A DNA stretch of 5,649 nt from Defluviitaleaceae bacterium (GCA_009783395.1 WRHA01000271.1:1-5649), one strand, 5' to 3'; numbered from the stretch's first letter, positions 1 through 5,535 are shown. Made by a program: numbers and translations. Notes: generated from the letters alone by a model not told the origin.

Positions 1-395
1 AAGACAATGCCGATGTTGCCCATGTAAATGTCGTACACAAAATATCCCAAAACCAAAACCAGCGCGCCGGTAATCAGCGAAAAAAGAAGCGAAGCCGCCA
101 TAGCCGAGAACAAATATTTGTTAAGGGAAACGGGTGCGGCCAAAAGTCGCCAGCGGGTTTCACTGCGCAAATCGTGACAAACATACTCGCAAATGTATGA
201 CCCCGCCATAACTTGAAACATCAGCATGATCGACATAACGACGTTTGTTGCGACATTTTGGCGCACGACGTCTTCGAGGTCGATGACGTTTATTTCCACG
301 TTTAAAAAAACCAGTGCAACGGGCATAAAAATAAAAATGAGAAGCCCAATCGGGTCAAACACGGAACGCTTCAGGTAGTGCATAAAAATAGTCAC
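1..395 (-). CDS. ABC-2 type transporter permease, partial (N-terminal 131 codons)
   Basis: This is the membrane subunit of the exporter whose ATPase is encoded immediately upstream on the same strand. The reading frame is open from a GTG at 395 to the left edge, so the C-terminal part is missing. The GTG shares four bases (GTGA) with the ATPase stop, and an AGGAGGG ribosome binding site (minus strand, 408-402) lies 6 bases before it; an ATG at 383 is a weaker alternative. Three hydrophobic segments are visible at about residues 16-32, 51-68 and 96-120. Between the second and third lies a charged stretch, with ETRWRLLAAPVS at about 79-90, resembling the cytoplasmic loop of ABC-2 permeases (E-x(n)-L-x-x-P-V pattern) that contacts the ATPase. 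The family call rests on that loop, the topology and the neighbouring ATPase. The substrate cannot be deduced. Confidence 0.82.
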   Translation of the reverse strand, partial: MTIFMHYLKRSVFDPIGLLIFIFMPVALVFLNVEINVIDLEDVVRQNVATNVVMSIMLMFQVMAGSYICEYVCHDLRSETRWRLLAAPVSLNKYLFSAMAASLLFSLITGALVLVLGYFVYDIYMGNIGIV

Positions 396-1342
396 GCTTT
401 TCCCTCCTCATCATCCCTGAGTTTCTTTCCGGTAAGTGTCAGAAAAACGTCTTCAAGGTTTGGCTTGTCGTTGGCGATATTTGAAACGCCGCCGTGGCGC
501 ATTGCTACTTCCATTATGCGGTTTAAATTGCCGCTGTCCGCGCCGGAGATTATTACATATTCGTTGCCGTTTGCGACAACGTTTTTTACGCCGGATATTG
601 CGCGAATATCCTCTGTCAGTGCTTCGGAAGGCACGGCGGCCGTTAGGCGAACAGTGTCTTCATATGCAATTCGCCCGACAAGTTCATCCAGCGTGCCTTC
701 CGCGATTACGCGCCCCGCATCCATAATCGAAATGCGCTCACAAATCGCCTGCACCTCTTCCATATAGTGCGTCGTGTAGATAACCGTCGTGCCGTCGGCG
801 GCGATTTTTTTTACCGATTCCAAAATATGATTGCGCGATTGCGGATCGATGCCGACGGTCGGTTCGTCCATGATTAAGAGCCTCGGACGATGAACAAGTG
901 CGCATCCGATATTAAGCCGTCTCTGCATCCCGCTGGAAAATTTTTTGGGACGCTTCTTAGCGTGTTCCGCAAGCCCGATAAACTCCAGCACGCGCTTTAC
1001 ATTGTCGTCAAGCTCCTTGCCGCGCAGGCCGTACAGCGCGCCGAAATAGCGCAAATTTTCCCCTGCCGAAAGGTCGGTAAACACAGTAATTTCCTGCGTA
1101 ACAATGCCCATTTCCTTTTTAATTTCAACATTATTCACGCTTTGCTTTTTGCCAAAAACAGAAATATCCCCGCTGTCAATTTCGATAAGCCCAACCAGCG
1201 ATCGAATCGCCGTAGTTTTGCCCGCGCCATTCGGGCCGAGAAGGCCTAAAATTTCCCCCTCGCCGATTTGCAAATCGAGATGATCCAGCGCGGTTAATTC
1301 GCCATATCGTTTTACCACGTTTTTCATTGTCGCGATGCTCAT
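392..1342 (-). CDS. ABC-2 type transporter ATP-binding protein
   Basis: This 316-residue cytoplasmic ATPase would power an ABC-2 exporter of the drug/polysaccharide/Na+ (NatA-like) group. Visible motifs are Walker A GPNGAGKTT (36-44), Q-loop Q83, signature FSSGM (135-139, with Ser in place of the first Gly of SGGM), Walker B LLIMDEP (155-161), D-loop GIDPQSR (164-170) and the switch His H192. The C-terminal 90 or so residues form the regulatory extension usual for this group, ending in the characteristic NLEDVFLTLTGK (295-306). The ATG at 1342 was chosen because AAGGAGG lies 10 bases upstream and the protein then begins right at the ABC fold. An open frame continues upstream to 1465, but it lacks a ribosome binding site and crosses the palindromes. 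Downstream it overlaps the permease by 4 bases, implying translational coupling. Similar proteins serve antibiotic resistance, bacteriocin immunity or lipid export, and the sequence does not discriminate. Confidence 0.93.
   Translation of the reverse strand: MSIATMKNVVKRYGELTALDHLDLQIGEGEILGLLGPNGAGKTTAIRSLVGLIEIDSGDISVFGKKQSVNNVEIKKEMGIVTQEITVFTDLSAGENLRYFGALYGLRGKELDDNVKRVLEFIGLAEHAKKRPKKFSSGMQRRLNIGCALVHRPRLLIMDEPTVGIDPQSRNHILESVKKIAADGTTVIYTTHYMEEVQAICERISIMDAGRVIAEGTLDELVGRIAYEDTVRLTAAVPSEALTEDIRAISGVKNVVANGNEYVIISGADSGNLNRIMEVAMRHGGVSNIANDKPNLEDVFLTLTGKKLRDDEEGKA
402..408 (-). promoter_or_regulatory. Ribosome binding site of the ABC permease, inside the ATPase gene
   Basis: AGGAGGG on the minus strand, lying in the last codons of the ATPase gene and 6 bases before the GTG at 395. 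It decides the GTG start over the in-frame ATG at 383. Confidence 0.75.
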
Positions 1343-1436
1343 AAAAAAATCGCCTCCTTGACTGTAGTATCCCACCGGACGATTTTTTATAACAGTTACA
1401 TTTGTCATGTTTTTTTTTCTATGAGATTGACGAGAC

Positions 1437-1465
1437 TTGACGCACGTGTTAGTTTGCGCTAACAT
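1437..1465 (+). promoter_or_regulatory. Candidate sigma-70-type promoter of the feoA-feoB-dtxR operon
   Basis: TTGACG (1437-1442, 5 of 6 to the -35 consensus) is followed after 17 bases by TAACAT (1460-1465, 4 of 6 to the -10 consensus). Transcription would start near 1472, about 40 bases before feoA. The -10 lies inside the first palindrome and the start point touches the second, the expected geometry for repression. This was assigned by eye only. Confidence 0.45.
1447..1464. promoter_or_regulatory. Palindromic operator candidate 1 (DtxR-family-like)
   Basis: TGTTAG-N6-CTAACA is a perfect 6+6 inverted repeat with a 6-base spacer (TTTGCG). The half-site GTTAG resembles the core of DtxR/IdeR iron boxes (GGTTAG/CTAACC), although in the classical box the halves are only one base apart. 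It overlaps the candidate -10 element of the feo promoter. Binding by the regulator encoded at 3515 is inferred. Confidence 0.6.
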
Positions 1466-1472
1466 AGAATGC

Positions 1473-1488
1473 GTTAGGCGTGACTAAC
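1473..1488. promoter_or_regulatory. Palindromic operator candidate 2 (DtxR-family-like)
   Basis: GTTAG-N6-CTAAC is a second inverted repeat with the same arms and the same 6-base spacing as the first, but a different spacer (GCGTGA). The two centres are 25 bases apart. Conserved arms with a divergent spacer indicate a protein-binding repeat rather than a simple duplication. It sits at the predicted transcription start of feoA. Confidence 0.6.
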
Positions 1489-1512
1489 AAATACGAGATA
1501 TGGAGAATCCCT

Positions 1513-1749
1513 ATGAGTCCAACTACTGTAAACCTATACGAAGCCCGACCGCGCAACGCCCTTCGCGTCGCGTCGGTTCCTGATATCGGCCTCCTTCAAG
1601 GCATCGGATTGCGCGTTGGCACGCGTGTTGTTGTGCAAAATCGCTACACCTTCGGCGGACCTGTTGTGCTGAAAGTGGAAGACGCGTTTTGCGTAGCTAT
1701 CGGCAAGGATGTTGCTACACAAATCGCCGTTACGGAGGCGTCGTCATGA
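1513..1749 (+). CDS. feoA: FeoA, SH3-like ferrous iron transport accessory protein
   Basis: FeoA is a small cytoplasmic beta-barrel protein that works with FeoB in Fe(II) uptake. The product is 78 residues, normal for a stand-alone FeoA. The family pattern is visible: a GIGLRVGTRVVV segment (about 35-46), then GGPVVLKVED (53-62) and the closing AIGKDVATQIAV (66-77). The ATG at 1513 was chosen because GGAG at 1502-1505 lies 7 bases upstream and the protein then matches the usual FeoA length. A GTG at 1480 would add 11 residues but lies inside the second palindrome and has no ribosome binding site. The stop overlaps the feoB start as ATGA, so the two are probably translationally coupled. It should be repressed in high iron through the palindromes upstream. 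Confidence 0.92.
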   Translation: MSPTTVNLYEARPRNALRVASVPDIGLLQGIGLRVGTRVVVQNRYTFGGPVVLKVEDAFCVAIGKDVATQIAVTEASS

Positions 1750-3494
1750 GTAAAGCGAGAAAAATCCTGCTTATGGGAAATCCGAATGTCGGCAAAAGCA
1801 TCTTCTTCACCGAGCTGACCGGTATTTACGCCACAAGTTCAAACTTTGTCGGAACAACCGTCACATTTATGGAGGGGCGGCTGACCGTCGGTGATGTGGA
1901 CTACGTGCTGGTTGATGTGCCGGGTACATATTCGCTAAAGCCTACGTCTGAGGCGGAAACTGTTGCATCGCAATTTATGCAAAGCGGCGCGGACGCCGTT
2001 ATTTGCGTGTTGGACGCGTCAAACTTGGAGCGCAATTTGCATCTCGCGCTGGAGATTCGGCAGTACGGCATCCCGATTTTGTACGCGCTGAATTTAATGG
2101 ATGTCGCAAAAAGGCACGGCGTTGTCGTTAATGCAAAACTTCTGGAGCAGGAGCTTGGCGGCCCGGTACTCGAAACCGTGGCGGTAAAAAATCGCGGAAT
2201 CGGGGAAATCACAACCCGACTGGCAGATATTTTGCAACGACAAACGACCGCGCACGAGCCGCCAAACTGCGGAAAATGCGCATCCTGCGCCTCCTGCCGA
2301 AAAACCACCGACGATATATACGACTCTGCAAAAACCATCGCCCGCCGCGTAACAACAAAAAGCAATGCGACACCGGGCTTTCTCGATCGACTCGGCGACA
2401 GCATGATGAAACCGTTTCCCGGTCTGTTCATTGCGTTTTTGGTTATTGCGGCAACAATCGGCGTGGTTGTTGGCGGCGGCGAGGTTTTGATCGAGTTTAT
2501 TTTCGAGCCGCTTGTTGACTACGTAATCGTGCCGTTTTTCAGAAATTTTTTTACATCTTTCATCCCCGAGGGCATTTTGCTGAATATTTTGGTCGGCGAG
2601 TTCGGGATTTTTGTGATTAGCTTCGAGTGGATTTTGGCGTTAATTTTCCCATTTGTTTTGATGTTTTACGTCGCGTTTACCTTCCTGGAAGACACAGGCT
2701 TTTTGCCGCGAATAAGCGTGCTTTTCGACAATATCATGCGCAAACTCGGCGTTCAGGGCGGAAGCCTTATTCATATGCTGATGGGTTATGGTTGCGCCGT
2801 ACCGGCGATAATCGGCAGTCGCGCCGCAACATCACGCAAGGAACGTATTGTAATAACCGCCGCGATTTGCTTTGCCGTACCGTGCATCTCGCAAACCGGC
2901 GCGATGATTGCACTGTTTGCCGGCTTTGCATGGTGGATGCTTCCTGCTATGCTCGGGTTTTCTCTGCTTCTTTTTGTTGCGGTAACGCTCGTTGCTTCAA
3001 AAATCGTTAAGGGAACGGTTGACCCGCTTATAATCGAAGTTCCGAATTTGCTTATCCCAAACCCGAAAGCATATGGACGCAAGCTGCTTACCCGCATGAA
3101 GCACTTCCTGAAGGATGCAGAAATTCCGATGATGCTTGCGATTATTATCGCGGCATTGCTTGCCGAATCGGGGCTTTTGGCCGCAATTGCAGGGTTTGCC
3201 GAGCCGCTTGTTGCAAGCTGGCTGGGACTGCCGCCCGACGCTGTAACCGCGCTGATTTTGGGCATTGTGCGCCGCGAAATGTCTGTCGCACCGCTAATCC
3301 AACTGGATTTGACGCCGCTTCAGGCGTTTGTCGGCGGAGTGGTTTCGCTTATGTATTTGCCGTGCGTGAGTGTGTTTGCGATTCTCGCCAAAGAGTTTAA
3401 AATAAAATTCGCGCTTGCAATATCACTCGCGACGATTGTTTCGGCACTGCTCGTGGGAGGGATTATAAATCACATCGGACTGCTTTTTTCGTAA
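1746..3494 (+). CDS. feoB: FeoB, ferrous iron transporter with N-terminal G domain (short form, Cys-rich linker)
   Basis: FeoB moves Fe(II) across the cytoplasmic membrane under control of an N-terminal GTPase domain. Motifs are G1 GNPNVGKS (11-18), G2 region FVGTT (34-38), G3 DVPG (57-60), G4 NLMD (116-119) and a G5-like AVKNRGIG (146-153). Then comes a linker with C175-x2-C178-x2-C181-x2-C184, and a membrane domain from about 224 with family landmarks: FLEDTGFLPR (313-322), GCAVPAI (349-355), PCISQTGA (379-386), VRREMS (508-513) and LPCVSVF (538-544). The 582 residues are clearly fewer than in E. coli FeoB (about 770); the linker where the GDI helical domain normally lies is only about 58 residues, and the C-terminus is also short. 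The ATG at 1746 has GGAGG (1734-1738) 7 bases upstream; an in-frame ATG at 1689 lies inside feoA and is rejected. No frameshift was seen. Confidence 0.95.
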   Translation: MSKARKILLMGNPNVGKSIFFTELTGIYATSSNFVGTTVTFMEGRLTVGDVDYVLVDVPGTYSLKPTSEAETVASQFMQSGADAVICVLDASNLERNLHLALEIRQYGIPILYALNLMDVAKRHGVVVNAKLLEQELGGPVLETVAVKNRGIGEITTRLADILQRQTTAHEPPNCGKCASCASCRKTTDDIYDSAKTIARRVTTKSNATPGFLDRLGDSMMKPFPGLFIAFLVIAATIGVVVGGGEVLIEFIFEPLVDYVIVPFFRNFFTSFIPEGILLNILVGEFGIFVISFEWILALIFPFVLMFYVAFTFLEDTGFLPRISVLFDNIMRKLGVQGGSLIHMLMGYGCAVPAIIGSRAATSRKERIVITAAICFAVPCISQTGAMIALFAGFAWWMLPAMLGFSLLLFVAVTLVASKIVKGTVDPLIIEVPNLLIPNPKAYGRKLLTRMKHFLKDAEIPMMLAIIIAALLAESGLLAAIAGFAEPLVASWLGLPPDAVTALILGIVRREMSVAPLIQLDLTPLQAFVGGVVSLMYLPCVSVFAILAKEFKIKFALAISLATIVSALLVGGIINHIGLLFS

Positions 3495-3514
3495 TCGGAG
3501 GAATGGCAAAAACT

Positions 3515-3892
3515 ATGAAAATACAAGAATCGGCAGAAAATTATCTCGAAACAATTTATGTGCTTAGCCGCGGCGGAAAAAAAGTGCGCTCCGTTGACAT
3601 TTCTTCGGAGCTGGATTACACGCGCCCGAGCGTGAGCGTGGCAATGAAAAAACTGCGGCGCGACGGCTATATCGACGTCGACGCAAGCGGCTATATCAGC
3701 CTAACCGAGCGCGGCTGCGCAATAGCCCGCTCGATGCACGAACGCCACACCATAATCTCAGACTGGTTGATTTCGCTGGGCGTTGACAGAAAAACAGCAG
3801 TCGACGATGCGTGCCGAATTGAGCATGTTATCAGCGAGAAAAGTTTTGATGCGATTAAGCGAGCATTTGACAAAGAAAAATTTTTCTGTTAA
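3515..3892 (+). CDS. DtxR-family metal-dependent transcriptional repressor (short, iron-type ligands)
   Basis: This 125-residue regulator has an N-terminal winged helix (helix-turn-helix at about 25-50, wing YIDVDASGYISLT at 52-64) and a helical dimerisation/metal domain. Aligned by eye with DtxR, H78, C100, E103 and H104 match His79, Cys102, Glu105 and His106. The position of DtxR Met10 (MntR Asp8) is Asn9 in SAENYLE. The Cys is a DtxR/IdeR feature; B. subtilis MntR has Glu there, so Fe(II) sensing is favoured. There is no C-terminal SH3-like domain. It starts 8 or 20 bases after feoB, so it is probably cotranscribed. An ATG at 3503 is in frame but only 1 base after GGAGG (3497-3501); the ATG at 3515 (13-base gap) matches the usual MKIQESAENYLE family start, so the choice is not certain. 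It probably represses feoAB and itself. Confidence 0.88.
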   Translation: MKIQESAENYLETIYVLSRGGKKVRSVDISSELDYTRPSVSVAMKKLRRDGYIDVDASGYISLTERGCAIARSMHERHTIISDWLISLGVDRKTAVDDACRIEHVISEKSFDAIKRAFDKEKFFC

Positions 3893-3895
3893 CTT
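3867..3895 (+). promoter_or_regulatory. Candidate promoter of the thiT-thiN unit, inside the end of the regulator gene
   Basis: A perfect TTGACA (3867-3872) is followed after 17 bases by TAACTT (3890-3895), a poor -10 (3 of 6) that is preceded by an extended TG motif (3887-3888). Transcription would begin near 3902, just before the riboswitch. A 14-base A/T palindrome (AGAAAAATTTTTCT, 3874-3887) fills the spacer. This was assigned by eye only; read-through from feoAB remains possible. Confidence 0.42.
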
Positions 3896-3914
3896 CACGT
3901 CAAATTAAATATTT

Positions 3915-4045
3915 CCGCTAGGGGTGCTGTGCGAAAATCGTGCGGCTGAGAAATACCCTTTGAATCTGATCCGGATAATGCCGGCGAAGAGAAGCTGACA
4001 CAGGCGAGTGCCTCCTTGCGGACATAAATCCAAGGAGGTTTTTTT
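3915..4045 (+). promoter_or_regulatory. TPP riboswitch (THI element) with expression platform
   Basis: The conserved thiamine diphosphate aptamer elements occur in order: GGGGTGC (3921-3927), GGCTGAGAAATACCC (3944-3958), CTGATCCGGATAATGCCGG (3966-3984), and GCGAAGAGAAGC closing near 3995. Pairings seen by eye are GGGT 3922-3925 with ACCC 3955-3958 (P2), CGA 3932-3934 with TCG 3938-3940 (P3 tip), TCT 3965-3967 with AGA 3988-3990 (P4), CCGG 3971-3974 with CCGG 3981-3984 (P5), and a short P1 of GCT 3917-3919 with AGC 3993-3995. The expression platform follows at 3997-4045: a small AGGC-GAGT-GCCT hairpin (4002-4013) is mutually exclusive with the terminator hairpin at 4011-4038. Known TPP switches turn expression off when TPP is bound. 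Its position in front of a thiamine transporter and a TPP-forming kinase fits feedback control. Confidence 0.95.
4011..4045 (+). terminator. Riboswitch terminator hairpin that also sequesters the thiT Shine-Dalgarno
   Basis: CCTCCTTG (4011-4018) pairs perfectly with CAAGGAGG (4031-4038) across a 12-base loop, and seven T's (4039-4045) follow, the form of an intrinsic terminator. The 3' arm carries AAGGAGG, the ribosome binding site of thiT, with the ATG directly after the T run at 4046. Folding could therefore end transcription and, in any full-length RNA, hide the ribosome binding site. Confidence 0.85.
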
Positions 4046-4921
4046 ATGTTTTCGAAAGACACGCAAATGTCACATGCAAAAATGCTTGCGGTTGCGGCGG
4101 TGTGTATCGCGCTGGCGTTTTTGCTTAATCAGGTGACGATTTTTCGGATGCCGATGGGTGGTTCGGTTACGCCGATGAGTATGCTTTTTGTTGTGCTTGC
4201 GGGATATTGGCTGGGGCCGGTTTACGGCATTATCGCGGGCATTTCGCTCGGGCTTCTCACTACGATTACGGGCGCGTTTATTATTCATCCCGCACAATAT
4301 GCCTTGGATTATCTTTTGGCATACGGTGCGCTTGGGATTGCCGGATTTTTTCGCAAAATGAAATTTGGGCTGATTGTCGGATACATCGCGGGCGTTGCGG
4401 GTCGATGGGTTATGGTTTTCCTGTCGGGATTATTGTTTTTCTATATGTACGCGCCGGAGGGTCAACACGCCGCTATTTATTCCGCCGTATACAACCTCAA
4501 TTACATCGCACCGGAAATGATTGTAACCCTCGTAATAATCAGCCTGCCCACGATGAAACACGCGATAAATATCGTCACAAAAAACGTCGTGCCGCCCGCG
4601 GTTTACGAGCAAATGACTGCGGCAAACGCAGGGTCGATTTCGACAACGGCGCGCATTGCAACGGGTGCCGTAATCGGCACACTTGGCGGGCTTGCCTTTG
4701 TTTTCGCAGGACACCTCAGGCGCATCGAGGATTTGACGATTACGCAGGTCGTAACCGACGCAATGATTTTCTACGATGCACCCCGTGCCGACAGAATTTA
4801 TCGGCTCGTTGAACGCAACACCGAGCATCTTTTTGCATTCCAAACCGCCGGCGTAATCTTTATAGCCATTGCCGCCGCGCTTCTCATTTCGACGATTACA
4901 CCGCGAACTGCCGAGCAATGA
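4046..4921 (+). CDS. thiT: ThiT-type thiamine transporter (ECF S-component) with C-terminal extension
   Basis: ThiT binds thiamine at the membrane and imports it with an energy-coupling module (EcfA, EcfA', EcfT) not encoded here. Family landmarks are GGSVTPMSML (38-47), HPAQYALDYLLAYGALGIAG (81-100), GRWVMVFLSG (119-128), YAPEGQHAAIYSAVYNLNYI (135-154) and the following PE. An A18-x3-A22 pair in helix 1 resembles the AxxxA motif S-components use to contact EcfT. Six hydrophobic segments lie within residues 14-168. The protein is 291 residues, whereas ThiT is usually about 180-200; the extra 110 or so add two hydrophobic segments (about 203-221 and 268-286) around a charged stretch. AAGGAGG lies 7 bases before the ATG, within the riboswitch hairpin, so expression should fall when TPP is high. 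Its stop overlaps the next start as ATGA. The ThiT assignment is strong; the function of the extension is unknown. Confidence 0.9.
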   Translation: MFSKDTQMSHAKMLAVAAVCIALAFLLNQVTIFRMPMGGSVTPMSMLFVVLAGYWLGPVYGIIAGISLGLLTTITGAFIIHPAQYALDYLLAYGALGIAGFFRKMKFGLIVGYIAGVAGRWVMVFLSGLLFFYMYAPEGQHAAIYSAVYNLNYIAPEMIVTLVIISLPTMKHAINIVTKNVVPPAVYEQMTAANAGSISTTARIATGAVIGTLGGLAFVFAGHLRRIEDLTITQVVTDAMIFYDAPRADRIYRLVERNTEHLFAFQTAGVIFIAIAAALLISTITPRTAEQ

Positions 4922-5535
4922 GGGCAGTAATAATATCGGGCGGCGCGATTTCGGATTACGCCTGCATCAAGGCACAAATCCGCGATACCGACACAATCAT
5001 CTGCGCCGACAGCGGCTTCGACCATGCCGTAAAAATGGGCTTGCATCCGACCGCCGTTGTCGGTGATTTCGACTCCGTTCGCACCGAAATTTCGCCCGAA
5101 ATTGAGCAAATCAAATTCCCCACACAAAAAAACTTTACCGACACCGAAATCGCAATCGCATACGCAAGGGAGCGCGGCTTTGACGATTTCCTTCTGCTTG
5201 GCGCAACAGGCAGTCGCCTCGACCACACATTAACGAACATATTGAACCTAAAAAACTTTGCCGAACGCGGCGAAACGGCACAAATTTTCGACGAACACAA
5301 TAAAATTACACTCGTCCATTCATCGACCCTTCAAATGGATGCGCCGCCGGGAACAATCGTCTCCATTGTCGCGATAACGGACTGCAAGGGCGTAACGGAG
5401 GAGGGCTTCAAATACCCCTTGCAAAATGCCGATGTGTACGTCGGTTCAGGGCTTGGGGTAAGCAATGTCGTGCGCAAAAATGCGAGTGTTAGAGTGGCGG
5501 AAGGGCTGCTGCTTGTTATTGTTGCGCGGGATTGA
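4918..5535 (+). CDS. thiN: Thiamine pyrophosphokinase (thiamine diphosphokinase, EC 2.7.6.2)
   Basis: This cytoplasmic enzyme transfers pyrophosphate from ATP to thiamine, giving thiamine diphosphate and AMP. The product has 205 residues, close to the family's usual 210-220. Motifs are ADSG (30-33), VVGDFDS (47-53), FPTQKNFTDTEIA (67-79) and GATGSRLDH (95-103), with a C-terminal beta domain ending near SNVV (182-185). The family usually has KD-x-TDTE; here it is K71-N72 followed by F-TDTE, so the acidic residue after Lys is Asn while D75 and E77 are kept. The ATG overlaps the thiT stop (ATGA) and has no good ribosome binding site of its own, so it probably depends on translational coupling and is governed by the same TPP riboswitch. 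Import and pyrophosphorylation in one unit make a thiamine salvage pathway whose end product is the ligand of the switch. Confidence 0.94.
   Translation: MRAVIISGGAISDYACIKAQIRDTDTIICADSGFDHAVKMGLHPTAVVGDFDSVRTEISPEIEQIKFPTQKNFTDTEIAIAYARERGFDDFLLLGATGSRLDHTLTNILNLKNFAERGETAQIFDEHNKITLVHSSTLQMDAPPGTIVSIVAITDCKGVTEEGFKYPLQNADVYVGSGLGVSNVVRKNASVRVAEGLLLVIVARD

Larger units (their letters stand above)
1343..1512. promoter_or_regulatory. Divergent intergenic control region (ABC exporter / feoAB)
   Basis: These 170 bases separate the leftward ABC genes from rightward feoA. The right part holds two palindromes and a promoter-like pair for feoA (listed separately). The left part contains a run of nine T's near 1411-1419 and AAGGAGG of the ATPase gene (minus strand, about 1352-1358). 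For the leftward direction, the best promoter candidate seen is TTGTTA (minus, 1490-1485) with TATGTT (minus, 1466-1461) at 18 bases. It is weak (4 of 6 matches each) but would also be covered by the palindromes. No small gene was found here. Confidence 0.6.

Noticed and set aside
1343..1465. N-terminal extension of the ABC ATPase to an ATG at 1465 (or 1408)
   Set aside because: Neither upstream ATG has a ribosome binding site, the stretch covers the palindromes and a poly-T run, and the ATG at 1342 has AAGGAGG and begins at the conserved ABC fold.
1480..1512. feoA start at the GTG at 1480
   Set aside because: It lies inside the second palindrome and at the predicted transcription start; the ATG at 1513 has a GGAG at good spacing and gives the normal FeoA length.
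1689..1745. feoB start at 1689 inside feoA
   Set aside because: The extra 19 residues do not resemble FeoB; the ATG at 1746 with GGAGG 7 bases upstream puts the G1 motif at the usual distance from the N-terminus.
1901..2431. Long minus-strand open frame opposite feoB
   Set aside because: It is antisense to strongly conserved FeoB G-domain and linker coding, and has no recognisable motif or ribosome binding site.
3874..3887. AGAAAAATTTTTCT palindrome as a terminator after the regulator gene
   Set aside because: It is a pure A/T stem without a hairpin loop, lies before the stop codon, and better fits a promoter spacer A/T tract.
4207..4918. Overlapping open frames on both strands within thiT
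   Set aside because: They are rich in Arg/Cys/His in a way typical of out-of-frame readings, while the ThiT frame carries all family motifs.
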